Positions 1-11,700 of a stretch of 64,000 bases of DNA are shown one piece after another. Numbering within the stretch: position 1 is the stretch's first letter; each line of letters begins with the position of its first letter. A program made the translations under genes and the position numbers. The stretch is from Achatina immaculata (lineage: Eukaryota; Mollusca; Gastropoda; Stylommatophora; Achatinidae), in NCBI GenBank assembly GCA_009760885.1, contig CM019713.1, positions 22,762,427 to 22,826,426 on the forward strand, given 5' to 3'. A model generated the notes under the pieces. That model was not told the DNA's origin. It saw only the letters and a list, made by a program, of their open reading frames with translations, and did not search any database.

Positions 1-385
1 ATCTGCACCCCTATAAGCCCTTACATCTATGAGAGATGTTATGTATTGCTTTCTAATATAATAATGATCTATCTGGTTTCTAGTTCTATCATCTGAAAAT
101 ATCCACGTTGTTTTTATGTATCTCTTTGTGTGGAAATATTGTGCCTCCAATGACCATGCCCTCCGTTAGACATATTTCAATTAATCTTTCTCCTTTCTGA
201 TTAACCATATTAGCTCATTCTTTCCCCATCACTTTTTCAACGTCGGTGTTATCTTTCCCTACCTTAGCGTTGAGGTCTCCCATAGCAATTAGGATGTCGT
301 GTTTAGGGACTTTGTTGATGATTTGTTGCAATTGGTGATAGAAATCGCCTTTCACCTCATCATCTGCATCGTTCGTATATATATC
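1..385 (-). mobile_element. RTE-B LINE, endonuclease fragment
   Basis: This is the mirror copy of the endonuclease segment at 7905-8287. Read on the minus strand it encodes an APE-type endonuclease stretch with a MGDLNAKVG motif, the usual catalytic GDxN block of non-LTR retrotransposon endonucleases, followed by a degenerate segment with stops. The start of the domain is replaced by the neighbouring noncoding block and its end runs off the window. It is a dead fragment. Confidence 0.75.
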
Positions 386-1092
386 TGAATCTTAGGTGCC
401 CAAGGCACATGTGTAAAAAAAAAAACTTTGTATAATGAGTTACATTCTGTGTATGTATATATATAAATGTAAACTTTTGGGTGATTACATTTGCTGTATG
501 TATAAGGTAATTTCTGTCTCAGCATATACGGGAGTATTTTACTTCAAACCCCGTACTGTCGTACAATGTGGGTCGAACAACTGATCCCCTCCCCTGCTCT
601 CCCTAGGTTCCAGTTCTCTCTACCTGTAGGAGTCAGGCCAGTTGGGACAGCATCATTTTTGAGTAGATTATTATCCACGTACAATACATATAGTGTCACA
701 ACATGTCCACATAAATGATGACTCAGAACTAAGAGGTGCACGTACAAGTTTCAGCTCACGCTGTTTATTAACGTGGCTAACGAAAACAATGGACGACAAC
801 ACAGGTACATAACATGACTGTCAAATGTTTTAATACTTAATAATAGCATGCTTAATTGTATATCAATCTGACCTAATCACACACTGCTGGCGAGACTCTT
901 CGAATGCCGCGCGTGGAGTGAGCTCCTCCCCGTCAAGGAAGAAATGCGGAAAAGAAATAAAGGTCGCTGTGCGGCGCCGATGTGAAAAGGTGGTGGAAAG
1001 GATAAAGTGAAGTTTAATCGGTATGTCCAGTAGTATCGCTGCGAGAGCTACACATACCATGGCGCCTCTGCTCTAGAGGTCGGCCATGTCCG
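386..1092. other. Noncoding block of unknown class (left copy)
   Basis: This is the mirror copy of 7190-7880 and is described there. It contains no supported coding sequence. It sits between the RTE-B endonuclease piece and the RTE-A 3' end. Confidence 0.5.
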
Positions 1093-2640
1093 AAATAACC
1101 TCATCATCATCATGTGCCGTGCCGACTGGCGTTGGCTATTATGCTTCTCCAGAGTACGCGATCCTTCATGCAGGCCATCAGCTCAATTGGTGATCTCCTC
1201 TCACACCATCCCGTCAGACTGTCCAGTATCATTTCTCTTGGTCTTCCTCTTGATCTTCTTCCTTCTATTTTTCCTGTTGTTATAATATTTTCAATGCCCC
1301 CTCTTCTCATTGCATGTCCTATGAAAGTACATTGTCTCTCTCTTATCTTTTTGACAAGGTTTTTTGTCTCTCCAGCTCTTCTCATACATTCTTCATTAGT
1401 TATTTTTGCTGTCCAGGGGATTCGCAACATTCTTCTAATAAACCACATTTCTGCTGCTTCCAATGATTTTTGTGCAGACTTGCTTATTGTCCATGATTCA
1501 CTTCCATATAACAAGATAGGTTCAATATAGCATTTTAGGACTCATTTTCTAACATTCATTGATAAAGATGTGTTAGCTAATATGTTTCTCATTCTCTGAA
1601 ATGCAGTCTTTGCTTGGCCTATTCTGTTCCTAATTTCTGTTGTGCATTTCCCATCTGAAGTTATTACTGCTCCAAGGTATTTGAATTTCTGCACCTGCTT
1701 TAGAATGGTTCCATTTAATTTAATAATGCATGCTGGTGGATTCTGTTTCTTAGATATAACCATAGTCTCTGTCTTTTTGATGTTCAAAGTAAGGTCTGTT
1801 CACTTTCTTTGGCGACTTTATCCAAGAGATTTTGCAGGTCTTGTTGGTTCTCCGCTATCAGTACTGTGTCGTCAGCATACCGAAGGTTGTTAATATTGTA
1901 TCCTCCAATTTTTATGCCTGGTTCTGTGATGATTGTTCTTAGAATATTCTCGCTGCACAGAGAAAAAAGGTCATGAGATAGTAAACATCCTTGTCGCACC
2001 CCTTGTTTTATAAGTTGGTATTTTCCAATTCTATTTTCAACTCGAACTGCTGCTTCTTGCTGCCAGTATAGATGTTTTACAATCCTCAAGTCTTTGCCGT
2101 CTATATTGATGTCTTCAAGCATTTTAATAATTTCACTATGTTTCACCTTGTCAAATGCCTTGGTGTAATCAATGAAGCATAAGTAGAGATCTTTCTGTAC
2201 TTCTAAAGCTCTTTCTGTTAGTGTTCGTAAAGCATAAATGGCAGTGTGTGTTCCCTTTCCTTTAACAAATCCAAACTGTTCATCTGCTATTTCCATTTTT
2301 ATCTTTTTCCTTGTTCTTCTCATAATTATTCTCAGAAGTAGCTTCGTTATGTGACATGAGAGGCTGATAGTCCGGTGGTCGTCACATTCCTTTGCACCTG
2401 GTTTCTTTGGTAGTGCTATAAACGTGGATTTAATCAGGTCACTGGGAATATAACCACTGTTGTAAATATCATTCAGTAACTTGGTTATTATTTTTATTCC
2501 TGTCTCCTCTAGTTCCTCTATTTCTTCTATTGTTATATTATCAGGCCCAGTCGCTTTTCCTTTCTTCATATGTTTGATGGCATCTATGATTTCATTTTCA
2601 AGTATTGGCGGTCCATCAGGAAAATATACAGTATACAAAA
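1093..2640 (-). pseudogene. RTE-A LINE reverse transcriptase, 3' half
   Basis: The minus strand encodes the palm and C-terminal part of an RTE-like reverse transcriptase. From 2640 downward come a KATGPDNI motif (RT region 1), a KPGAKECDDHRTISL block, CFIDYTKAFDKV, GVRQGCLLS and the catalytic RYADD near 1880. A frameshift near 1787 follows, then the conserved C-terminal region LYGSESWTI, EMWFIRRMLRIPW and RGRPREM, ending at the stop near 1110. The 3' end coincides with a CATGATGATGATG tail. Frame breaks near 1787 and 1540 make it nonfunctional. RTE assignment rests on motif order and C-terminal resemblance; the clade is not proven. Confidence 0.85.
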
Positions 2641-2781
2641 AAATGCACTCAAGTCCGTCATGACATATCTCAGCTCCCTGCAAGCAACTTGAAGTCAAGT
2701 TAAAATGTTAAAAGAATGGCTGCTGGTTTCGGCTTACCAGATCAGCAGTGATTTATTACAACACTCAGAAGGTGAAGAATG

Positions 2782-2832
<51 letters not shown>

Positions 2833-3420
2833 TTAATTTACTGATTTTTTTTTTAGTTTACGCAGTAATAAACTCTATTTCGAGTACGGTATACTCTCAA
2901 CTCCGTTTTAGTTTCTGAGTTTAATTTCCAACCTCCTTTCTGTTTGTAAGATCAAAAGTACATGAACCCCTTCCTGTATCTTGAGACTGGTTACACAAAT
3001 CTAATTCAACTATCTCTTTTCTTTAAGACGCGTGTAGTATGGACTAGTGGTCAGTCTGGACAGTGTTATAAATTCTTTACTTTAAGTGACATCTGCGTTA
3101 CCGCCATGCATACTTATCTTACTCTTGGATTTTCTGTCAAAAGTCCAAGATAAGATTCTCATTATCTATAATGACTAGACGCGTAGGATGAAAAAAAAAC
3201 TAAACAAACTGTATATTCAAATTAGTTTTAATCGACAGCACACAAGGCAATGATGTCTGAAATTGAGTCAGTCGCCAAATTTTTCAAGGTAATTCTGTCA
3301 TGCCTTAGAGGCACATAGGGATATGGTGTTTGTGTCCATATTTTCCTTGACCTGTCAGGACACTAGAGGGTGATATGGTCAGTATCACGCCTGGCAGAGC
3401 CTCTGACTTGAATCCCCGTA
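2641..3420. other. Noncoding spacer with (TA)n microsatellite
   Basis: Inside the inverted-repeat spacer. A pure TA dinucleotide run occupies roughly 2785-2830. Nothing else recognisable is seen. Confidence 0.6.
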
Positions 3421-3870
3421 GGGTGTTCATTAAGGTTTGTTTATCATTGGCTTTCTTATGCATTCTTTGTTTGTTATTTTACCTGCCCATTGTATTCTTT
3501 ACAGTCTTCGTAGGAAGTACATTTCCGTTGTCTCTAGTGCTCTCCTTGTTGTTTTTGGTAATGACCACGATTCGCCCCTATATTGTAGTACTGGCTGGAT
3601 ATATATAACATGTGAAGACTTTTCTGTCGACAAAGATGGGCTGCATAAAATAGCTTTCATTTTCTATAATGTTTATATTTGCTGACACATTCTATTTTTT
3701 TAACCTCTGTGATACATCTACCGTCTGATGTTATCGTTGTACCAAGATACTTGAATTTATCCACTTGTTTTAGTATTATTCCTTCGATTTTTACATTGAA
3801 TTCTGGTATAGTTTTCTTTCTGGACACCATTTGTTTTCTTACTGTTCAGTGATAGTCCGTAATATTCACT
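3420..3870 (-). mobile_element. Diverged RTE-A-like LINE fragment
   Basis: On the minus strand, degraded coding sequence shows FKYLGTTITSDGRCITEV, matching the FKYLGAVITSDGKCTTEI segment of the RTE-A copies, and further on ESWSLPKTTRRALE, matching the ESWT...SLEA block. Several stops and frame changes are present. It is clearly older than the arms of the inverted repeat. Confidence 0.7.
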
Positions 3871-3871
3871 A

Positions 3872-4070
3872 GGAGCAGACCAAAGGAGACATGGAGAAGA
3901 ACAACAGAGAGGATGTTGAACAGAGGGCTCACTTGGGCAAGAGCGAAAAACAAAGGCAAAGAACAGACGTTTGTGGAAGTCCCTTGAGGAAGCTTCGCGG
4001 GTAAGATGGGGAAAAGCGGGAGCTGTTTCTTTTGACACTGTCGGCCAATGGGAACCAGTTCAGCGTTTCG
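3872..4070 (+). mobile_element. RTE-D LINE 3'-end fragment
   Basis: The + strand encodes RPKETWRRTTERMLNRGLTW followed by an ARAKNKGK stretch and stops. It corresponds to the C-terminus of the RTE-D copy at the right edge of the window (RPKETWKRTTERMLSNRGLT, minus strand near 62040). It directly abuts an RTE-B end. Confidence 0.7.
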
Positions 4071-4074
4071 TTTT

Positions 4075-4298
4075 AGAGTGACGCAAGCATGCTATCAAGT
4101 GGAATACAACAGGCCGAAGAAAAAGGGGCAGACCGTGTGAAACTCTGAAGAGGACATTATTAAGAGAGGCCAAGTTAACAGGCATAAAATCCCTTGTTGA
4201 GGTTGAAAGACTCGCCGAAGACAGGAAAAATTGGCGAACTACTTTGCGAGCCCTATGTGACGTCTAACGGCACGGGAAGGATATAAGATATAAGATAA
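4075..4298 (+). mobile_element. RTE-B LINE 3'-end fragment
   Basis: Encodes the C-terminus of the RTE-B ORF: AEDRKNWRTTLRALCDV then stop at about 4267. It ends in the short tandem tail GGATATAAGATATAAG, the 3' terminus shared with the copies ending near 36259, 39318 and 48885. Only the last about 200 bp are present, as expected of a 5'-truncated LINE insertion. Confidence 0.8.
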
Positions 4299-5230
4299 GA
4301 AGCATGCGGGTGGAGTGAGCGATTAGAACGTCTCGTCCAATGTTTTCGCTGAGGTAAGGCGCGAATTGAAATGTGCGCCGTTCTTAGCATACATTGTGCA
4401 TATGTGACTAATTGGGATAGAGTTGAAGTTTTGTGTAATAAATCAAAGTTATCGCGCCACCTCTGCGATGTTGTTTTCGGTAAGGATCTGTGTGTGGACG
4501 TAAAAGTGTGGTACTGTAGTGCATATATGTTTTATAACTACTCATATGAAAACAGGTAGCCGAGAGCTAAGGTTGATAGTTAGAATTTGTATTCTTTTCC
4601 TTGCAGGTATCGGGTATACTCAGAGGGGCACTGAAATTGTTCATGTGATCATGTTATTATATCCACTGATTGAATTCATTTTGTGTTGATTATATTGATG
4701 ATTCTAAGCATGATAGTTAAGTTAGGAGCTTTGCACAAGGAAGGGTGCACGGAGAAGCCACCAACGCAGCAGGCGCAATGACGGATGAAACTGAGTGGAA
4801 GGAAGTTAAGAGTCGTGGAAACAAAGAGACGGTTGCGCAGGCAACAGACTAGTATTATAGAGGATAGGGGGCTACCAGGTGCAGAATACACCAATGACCA
4901 ACGTCATAAGGTAGACAACGGGGGGGGGGGGGAGGGGGGAGGCAGAAGAGGGCATGAAACCCAGAAGCAGTTAAAATATATAAGGAAACGAAGTGGAGAA
5001 GAAATTCATAACTGAGATGATTAGGTCTTCTTCTTCGTTCGCTTCTACCACCAAGACCGCACTGTGATCCTACTGAATTTACGCATGTGATCCTCGTTAG
5101 GTCCCGTGGTCTCCTGTGTGGTCCCCGAGAAGACCACAAGGGGTTCAGAGTATCGCAAGGCTTTAGCCTGTATTCTTGGTGGGTCTCTGAAGCAGATTGC
5201 GTGACACCGTGGTTTTCGTTGCACCAGTTT
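4299..5230. other. No recognisable gene
   Basis: Spacer of the inverted repeat. It contains a G-rich homopolymer patch at about 4920-4937. Short open frames here show no family resemblance. Confidence 0.5.
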
Positions 5231-5502
5231 AGTCTAAAGTTGGACTTTCTCACCGGAAGACCTCGACGTTTTTAGGATATCAGTGCATCCCCGCTGGGTG
5301 AGAGGCGGTAGCCCACCGAGGCCAGAGTTGGACCTTCTCACCGGAAAACCTCGACGTGTTTTGAGATACCCGTGTATCACCGCCGGGTGAGAGGCGGTTG
5401 CCCATCCAGTCCAGAGTTGAACTTTCTCACCGGAAAACCTCAGCGTGATTAGGATACGCAAACATCCCCGCCGGGTGAGAGGTGGTTGCCTATCTAGACT
5501 GC
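5231..5502. repeat. Tandem repeat, about 90 bp x 3
   Basis: Three diverged units begin with AGTTGGACTTTCTCACCGGA or a close variant, at about 5231, 5323 and 5413. Each contains CGCCGGGTGAGAGGCGGTTG or a variant. The open frames on both strands are by-products of the repeat. Confidence 0.8.
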
Positions 5503-5609
5503 CCTGGTCCAATGTCTCCGACTTCAGCATTTTGCGGTCGTGGCCGCTACCCTTCCTAGTTGTGACCAGGATGGAGCTTTTGTCCAGGAGGACGAATCCT
5601 CGCCACTAG

Positions 5610-5882
5610 TGACTTCCACCCCTGGGTTGAGCCGGTTTAGGCATATTAACCCAGTATGGGCGTGTTTGGGACGTGACCGACCTCTAGAGCAGAGGTACTG
5701 TGACATGCGTAGCCTTCAAGATTCACCCCTGGTGTGAGCCGGTTTTGGCAAAATTCACCAGTATGGGTGTATATCAGGCGTAACCGACCTCTAGAGCGGA
5801 GGTGGCATGACATGTCTAGCCATCGAGTTCCACCCCTGGTGTGTGCTGGTTTAGGCATATTTCACCAGTGTAGGTGTATTTC
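5610..5882. repeat. Tandem repeat, about 106 bp x 2.6
   Basis: Units start at CACCCCTGG and contain CCGACCTCTAGAGC. The CCGACCTCTAGAGCAGAGG word recurs at about 7204 inside the noncoding block of the right arm, so the array and that block are related. The last unit is cut at the inner boundary of the inverted repeat. Confidence 0.75.
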
Positions 5883-5883
5883 C

Positions 5884-7189
5884 CAGGTGCAAAGGAATGT
5901 GACGACCACCGGACTATCAACCTCTCATGTCACATAACGAAGCTACTTCTGAGAATAATTATGAGAAGAACAAGGAAAAAGATAAAAATGGAAATAGCAG
6001 ATGAACAGTTTGGATTTGTTGAAGGAAAGGGAACACACACTGCCATTTATACTTTACGAACACTAACAGAAAGAGCTTTAGAAGTACAGAAAGATCTCTA
6101 CTTATGCTTCATTGATTACACCAAGGCATTTGACAAGGTGAAACATAGTGAAATTATTAAAATGCTTGAAGACATCAATATAGACGGCAAAGACTTGAGG
6201 ATTGTAAAACATCTATACTGGCAGCAAGAAGCAGCAGTTCGAGTTGAAAATAGAATTGGAAAATATCAACCTATAAAACAAGGGGTGCGACAAGGATGTT
6301 TACTATCTCATGACCTTTTTTCTTTGTATAGCGAGAATATTCTAAGAACAATCATCACAGAACAGGCATAAAAATTGGAGGATACAGTATTAACAACCTT
6401 CGGTATGCTGACGACACAGTACTGATAGCGGAGAACCAACAAGACCTGCAAAATCTCTTGGATAAAGTCGCCAAAAGAAAGTGAACAGAAAGGCCTTACT
6501 TTGAACATCAAAAAGACAGAGACTATGGTTATATCTAAGAAACAGAATCCACCAGCATGCACTATTAAATTAAATGGAACTATTCTAAAGCAGGTGCAGA
6601 AATTCAAATACCTTGGAGCAGTAATAACTTCAGATGGGAAATGCACAACAGAAATTAGGAACAGAATAGGCCAAGCAAAGACTGCATTTCAGAGAATGAG
6701 AAACATATTAACCAACACATCCTTATCAATGAATGTTAGAAAACGAGTCCTAAAATGCTATATTGAACCTATCTTGTTATATGGAAGTGAATCATGGACA
6801 ATAGGCAAGTCTGCACAAAAATCATTAGAAGCAGTAGAAATGTGGTTTATTAGAAGAATGTTGCGAATCCCCTGGACAGCAAAAATAACTAATGAAGAAT
6901 GTATGAGAAGAGCTGGAGAGACAAAAAACCTTGTCAAAAAGATAAGAGAGAGACAATGTACTTTCATAGGACATGCAATGAGAAGAGGGGGCATTGAAAA
7001 TATTATAACAACAGGAAAAATAGAAGGAAGAAGATCAAGAGGAAGACCAAGAGAAATGATACTGGACAGTCTGACGGGATGGTGTGAGAGGAGATCACCA
7101 ATTGAGCTGATGGCCTGCATGAAGGATCGCGTACTCTGGAGAAGCATAATAGCCAACGCCAGTCGGCACGGCACATGATGATGATGAGG
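5884..7189 (+). pseudogene. RTE-A LINE reverse transcriptase, right copy
   Basis: Encodes the RT from the ECDDHRTI block through KAFDKV, GVRQGCLLS, RYADD (about 6400) and a 225-residue C-terminal open frame (6501-7178) ending in ANASRHGT and stop. The 3' end is the CATGATGATGATG tail. A frame break near 6365 separates the palm core from the YADD part, so the copy is inactive. Few residues differ from the left copy (for example SKSAQKSLEAA against GKSAQKSLEAV). It begins abruptly at the inverted-repeat boundary and lacks the endonuclease. Confidence 0.87.
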
Positions 7190-7880
7190 TTATTTCGGAC
7201 ATGGCCGACCTCTAGAGCAGAGGCGCCATGGTATGTGTAGCTCTCGCAGCGATACTACTGGACATACCGATTAAACTTCACTTTATCCTTTCCACCACCT
7301 TTTCACATCGGCGCCGCACAGCGACCTTTATTTCTTTTCCGCATTTCTTCCTTGACGGGGAGGAGCTCACTCCACGCGCGGCATTCGAAGAGTCTCGCCA
7401 GCAGTGTGTGATTAGGTCAGATTGATATACAATTAAGCATGCTATTATTAAGTATTAAAACATTTGACAGTCATGTTATGTACCTGTGTTGTCGTCCATT
7501 GTTTTCGTTAGCCACGTTAATAAACAGCGTGAGCTGAAACTTGTACGTGCACCTCTTAGTTCTGAGTCATCATTTATGTGGACATGTTGTGACACTATAT
7601 GTATTGTACGTGGATAATAATCTACTCAAAAATGATGCTGTCCCAACTGGCCTGACTCCTACAGGTAGAGAGAACTGGAACCTAGGGAGAGCAGGGGAGG
7701 GGATCAGTTGTTCGACCCACATTGTACGACAGTACGGGGTTTGAAGTAAAATACTCCCGTATATGCTGAGACAGAAATTACCTTATACATACAGCAAATG
7801 TAATCACCCAAAAGTTTACATTTATATATATACATACACAGAATGTAACTCATTATACAAAGTTTTTTTTTTTACACATA
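7190..7880 (+). other. Noncoding block of unknown class (right copy)
   Basis: About 690 bp between an RTE-A 3' end and an RTE-B endonuclease. It carries CCGACCTCTAGAGCAGAGG near its start, an AATAAA word at about 7520 and a T-run at 7863-7873. Just after it, CCTTGGGCACCTAAGATTCA resembles the 3' tail of the RTE-D copy. The composition is compatible with a solo LTR or a SINE-like element, but terminal repeats or a primer-binding site could not be established. Confidence 0.4.
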
Positions 7881-7904
7881 TGCCTTGGGCACCTAAGATT
7901 CAGA

Positions 7905-9085
7905 TATATATACGAACGATGCAGATGATGAGGTGAAAGGCGATTTCTATCACCAATTGCAACAAATCATCAACAAAGTCCCTAAACACAACATCCTAAT
8001 TGCTATGGGAGACCTCAACGCTAAGGTAGGGAAAGATAACACCGACGTTGAAAAAGTGATGGGGAAAGAATGAGCTAATATGGTTAATCAGAAAGGAGAA
8101 AGATTAATTGAAATATGTCTAACGGAGGGCATGGTCATTGGAGGCACAATATTTCCACACAAAGAGATACATAAAAACAACGTGGATATTTTCAGATGAT
8201 AGAACTAGAAACCAGATAGATCATTATTATATTAGAAAGCAATACATAACATCTCTCATAGATGTAAGGGCTTATAGGGGTGCAGATGTTAACAGTGATC
8301 ACAGCCTGTGTATAGGATAAATAAAACTAAAACTGAAAAGCCAACACAAGAAATCAATACACAGAAAGATAAACAGCCACAGCCTACAAGAAGAAAATAC
8401 TAACAGTAATTTCAATCAGGAACTTGCCAATCATTCCACAACAATCAGTGAAGTAGAGGAGATAGGTATAGATGAATTAAGGAATTTTTACAATACAGCC
8501 ATAATCACAGCAGCAAAAGCAAGCGCTGGATTGAAAAAAACAAATAGAAAAGCATGGATATCAGAAAAAACATGGAAGTACATACACGAAAGACGAGCAG
8601 CCAAATTAGACATGTTGAAAGTAAAAACTGACCTTAGAAAAGATCTGGTGAAAACAACATATAAAGAAATAGACCAGAAAGTAAAACGTTCAGCTAGAAG
8701 GGATAAAAGAAAACACATAGACAATATGGCGAAAGAGGCAGAGAAAGCAGCAAAAATAGGAGACAGCAAAACTTTATATTAGATACAAAAGAGGCTAACA
8801 GGTATTATTACATTCTAAAGAAAGACCAATCCTTAGCAAAACTGGAACCCTATTAACATCAAGTAAAGACCAAAAGCAAAGATGGGCTGAACACTTCCAA
8901 GAAATACTTAATCGACCACACTCATAAGAATTGTTAAACATTGAAACCGACTTACCAGCCCCATAACTAAATGTCAACCTAGATGAAATTACATTGCATG
9001 AAACTGAAACAGCAGTGAATTTAATGGCTAACAACAAAACTACAGGTGAAGATGAAATAACACCTGAAGTCCATTTCTTTGAGAA
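7905..9085 (+). pseudogene. RTE-B LINE, endonuclease and linker region
   Basis: Starts inside an APE-type endonuclease (GDFYHQLQQIINKVPKHNIL, then MGDLNAKVG), continues through a degenerate segment corresponding to the GADVNSDHSLCIG block, and then a charged linker (8531-8782, with KAWISEKTWKYIHERRAAK and KEAEKAAKIGDSKTLY). Multiple stops separate these pieces. The same endonuclease-end and linker order occurs at 46620-47170, which supports one element. It stops before the reverse transcriptase. The right inverted-repeat arm ends within it at 8287. Confidence 0.8.
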
Positions 9086-9659
9086 GTGAGATATTATTCT
9101 AATATAATTTATTTTTCATTTAAAATGTCAAAGACCCCCTTGAAGCAATAGTCACCCTCGATCTTTGACCTATCCATGCAAGCGTAGCGACTCTAATTTT
9201 TTTTTTCTGCTCTTGCCCTTTTTCTGGAATTTTGAATTTCCAGTCTGATTCTAAGCCAGATATTTATATAGTCACATTTTTTTTAAGAATGTGGAAAACG
9301 TTTCTTGAAAGGGCACAGTTCACTCCCCCCTCCTTTTTTTAAAAATCATTTTTACCTGCGTCGTCCTACACAGTTATGTCTACATCTGCCTTTTGGATAA
9401 ACTGGACTGTTGCTTTTCCTGATGTAATAAGTTGCTGGGTTTTTTTTCTCATATACATTGTAACAGAATATATTTTTCTGGGTATGCAACACTGTAAAGT
9501 CATTTAAAGTTAACATATAAAGCTACTTCCCCTGACATTTGGGCTTAGTTTGGGCGCAGTTAGTGTGTTTAGATAGAGGTATATGGTGTAGTTTTACAAA
9601 GTGGCAGAGGGAGTGAGTAAAGTGAGAAAAAGCGAATAGAAAGTATGAGAATGTATAAA
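9086..9659. other. No recognisable gene
   Basis: AT-rich noncoding sequence with T-runs. No ORF with family resemblance and no clear repeat. Confidence 0.5.
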
Positions 9660-10905
9660 TGAAAAACATACAACATCCGATATTTCGGCGTGAGCCTTTT
9701 TCGAGGATTACATGCACAGACGAAACAAAAACAAATAACTAAACGAAGAACTTATCTTAATATGGCCTCCAGAAGTAGGAAACAGAGAAATGCATGTCCA
9801 TTAGAAGATGTATTGAGACCACGCGGGCCACACAAAAGAATCCGATAGAGCCAATCATAAAGAAGAGGTGGAGAGAGAGGAGGAAAACAAGTGGTAGAAG
9901 GGGGGGGGGCAATAAAAACATGATAGCCGCTAGAGGAGAAGGTGTCGGGGGGGGGGGGGGGGGAGGGAAACGGAGAGAATGAATGCAGGGAGAAAATATG
10001 AAACTGGTGAATAGGACAAGACCCTATAAACACTAGTATATTGCCAGAGAAGAAAAGAGGGTGGCGGTAGGGAGGGGTAGCTAGGAGAAAGAAAGTAGAA
10101 AAAAAGGGGGGGGGGGTGGAAAACTAAAAAAGTTACAGAAAGCTGAAGACATTGTTAATTCCAGCTGGGTGGAGACAGCCAGCCTGAAAAATAAGGCGCT
10201 GTTCTAGGACCCTCTGAGATCGTACATCAGCACTAACAGAAATGTCCTGTTTTCCCCTGTGGTTGCTAAGGCTAAAATGTTTAGCCACATGTGTCCAGGC
10301 CCTCTTAGAAATATCATTAAGATGTTGGCGAAATCGATCTCCTAAGCGTAAACCGGTCTCCCCTATGTACTTCATACTACAACGTTTGCACATAATAGCA
10401 TAAATAACATTGCCTGAAGTGCAGGTGAAACCCTCCTGAACTGAAAATGTGGACTTAGGGAAGGAGATCTGGCTAGCCTCGACAACAAACGGGCAAGTAT
10501 TGCATCTACGGCGTCCGTAACGTCTGGTATCATAAAAAGTGTCATCTGTCTTAAGGCGACTACGAACTAGAAGGTCCCTAAGGTTCTTGTCCCATCTGTA
10601 TGCCACCAATGGTGGGGGGGGGGGGGTCCCCAAAAAGTTCACGTGTATCAGGTTCGGTCTGGAGGAGATGGAGATAGCGAAACAGTATGTTTTTAACTGT
10701 CAAGCTATGAGGGTGGTGCGTGAGTACCAGTTTAACTCTGTCCGAGCTACAGTGCGGTTTAGGAGTGAGGGCTTGTTGCTGCGATATATGGCTGATGCGG
10801 TTCCAAGATGACGAGAGAACATGTTCTGGATAGCCGCGATGACGGAAGAAATCTAGTTAGTGTGTTTCACGGGATTTGTATAGTCTAAGGGCACGGGTAG
10901 GATGT
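9660..10905 (-). mobile_element. Penelope-like element, 3' part with GIY-YIG endonuclease
   Basis: The minus strand encodes, from about 10860 downward, a FFRHRGYPEHVL segment and then a 169-residue open frame (10642-10133). That frame has KNLRDLLVRSRLK, a cysteine pair CNTCPF, a further C..C pair and the GIY-YIG core VIYAIMC then KYIGETGLRLGDRFRQHL. This order (RT C-terminus, then GIY-YIG nuclease) is characteristic of Penelope-like retroelements. The 3' noncoding part contains ATTTCGGCGTGAGCC at about 9680, also found in the 57-kb copy. Homopolymeric C runs on the coding strand create a proline tract and make the frame unstable. The RT core is absent, so this is 5'-truncated. Confidence 0.85.
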
Positions 10906-11369
10906 AAAATGGATGTGGTCTAGGAAGCAAGAGGGCGACAGCCTTAAAAGTTTGAGAACCACAGTTGTAGAAGCCACTTCTGTCGTGAGTGCTTCGTGCC
11001 TGCTACACCGGGGTAATTCGTATAAAATATTTTAATTATAAACAAGAAAATGTATTTTAGTCTCTAGTCACCTCTTCCTGGTTAGTGGGGTAGGGGTATC
11101 CCCTATCAAAGGAGAAGTAAGACGCCTCCTTACCTCCGTCAGTCTACGGGACACCCTTGGGCAAGGTGGAGTACCCATATAGCCCCCAGTCAGGGTGACG
11201 TGAAGCCATGGGAGCAGGTGGCGGATGGAATGGGAGAGCAGCCGACAGATAATGTTGGTTATGGTCATCATTCTATGATGGTAGGCAGATGATCTCAATG
11301 TAGGGACAATGGCTACGATCTCTGACTAGTACAGTCACTGCCCGGGAGGAAAGCAATGGTAAACTATCT
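10906..11369. other. No recognisable gene
   Basis: Noncoding spacer between a Penelope-like element and an RTE-C fragment. Nothing else seen. Confidence 0.4.
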
Positions 11370-11700
11370 TCTGGAAATATACCAAGAAATCCAAACAGCA
11401 ACATGGAAAGTCAAATAGGACAAGAGCTTAATACTGAAGAAGGCTGGTTAGTAAAGAGGATTAAAGAGAGAAAACTTAAATATTTTGGACACATTAAACG
11501 TCATGATAATCTAGAGAAGACCGTCTTGGAAGGGTACATAATGGGAAAAAGAAAGAGAGGAAGACCAAGGCGAAGATGGCTGTAAGACATCGTTGAAGAT
11601 CTGCACATGGATGCATCAGCGGCAGGCCATCTTGCTCACAAGTGCTGTTAGGGAGGCAAAGTTCCGCAAGGGATATGCAAATGAATGCATGAAATGAATT
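11370..11700 (+). mobile_element. RTE-C LINE 3'-end fragment
   Basis: Encodes EEGWLVKRIKERKLKYFGHI, KRKRGRPRRRWL, a stop, then DIVEDLHMDASAAGHLAH, matching the C-terminus of the RTE-C copy at 36.7-37.8 kb. Relative to that copy it has an in-frame stop at about 11583 and a short deletion near 11640. Confidence 0.85.

Larger units (their letters stand above)
1..2401. repeat. Left arm of a 2.4-kb inverted repeat
   Basis: Bases 1-2401 are the reverse complement of 5883-8287. Paired positions sum to about 8288 at the outer end and 8284 at the inner end, so there are only about four net indels over 2.4 kb. The arm holds, in order, an RTE-B endonuclease piece, a noncoding block and the 3' half of an RTE-A reverse transcriptase. 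Because the arm reaches base 1, it may continue outside the window. Confidence 0.93.
5883..8287. repeat. Right arm of the 2.4-kb inverted repeat
   Basis: Reverse complement of 1-2401. At the inner edge, homology stops inside the RTE-A reverse transcriptase, next to the CAGGTGCAAAGG word. The left arm's RTE continues about 240 bp further, while the right side changes to the 106-bp tandem repeat, so the right arm is the truncated one at this boundary. Confidence 0.93.

Noticed and set aside
7190..7880. Solo LTR of a Gypsy-type element
   Set aside because: An AATAAA and GC-richer start are suggestive, but TG...CA ends, target duplication and a primer-binding site could not be found; left as an unclassified block.
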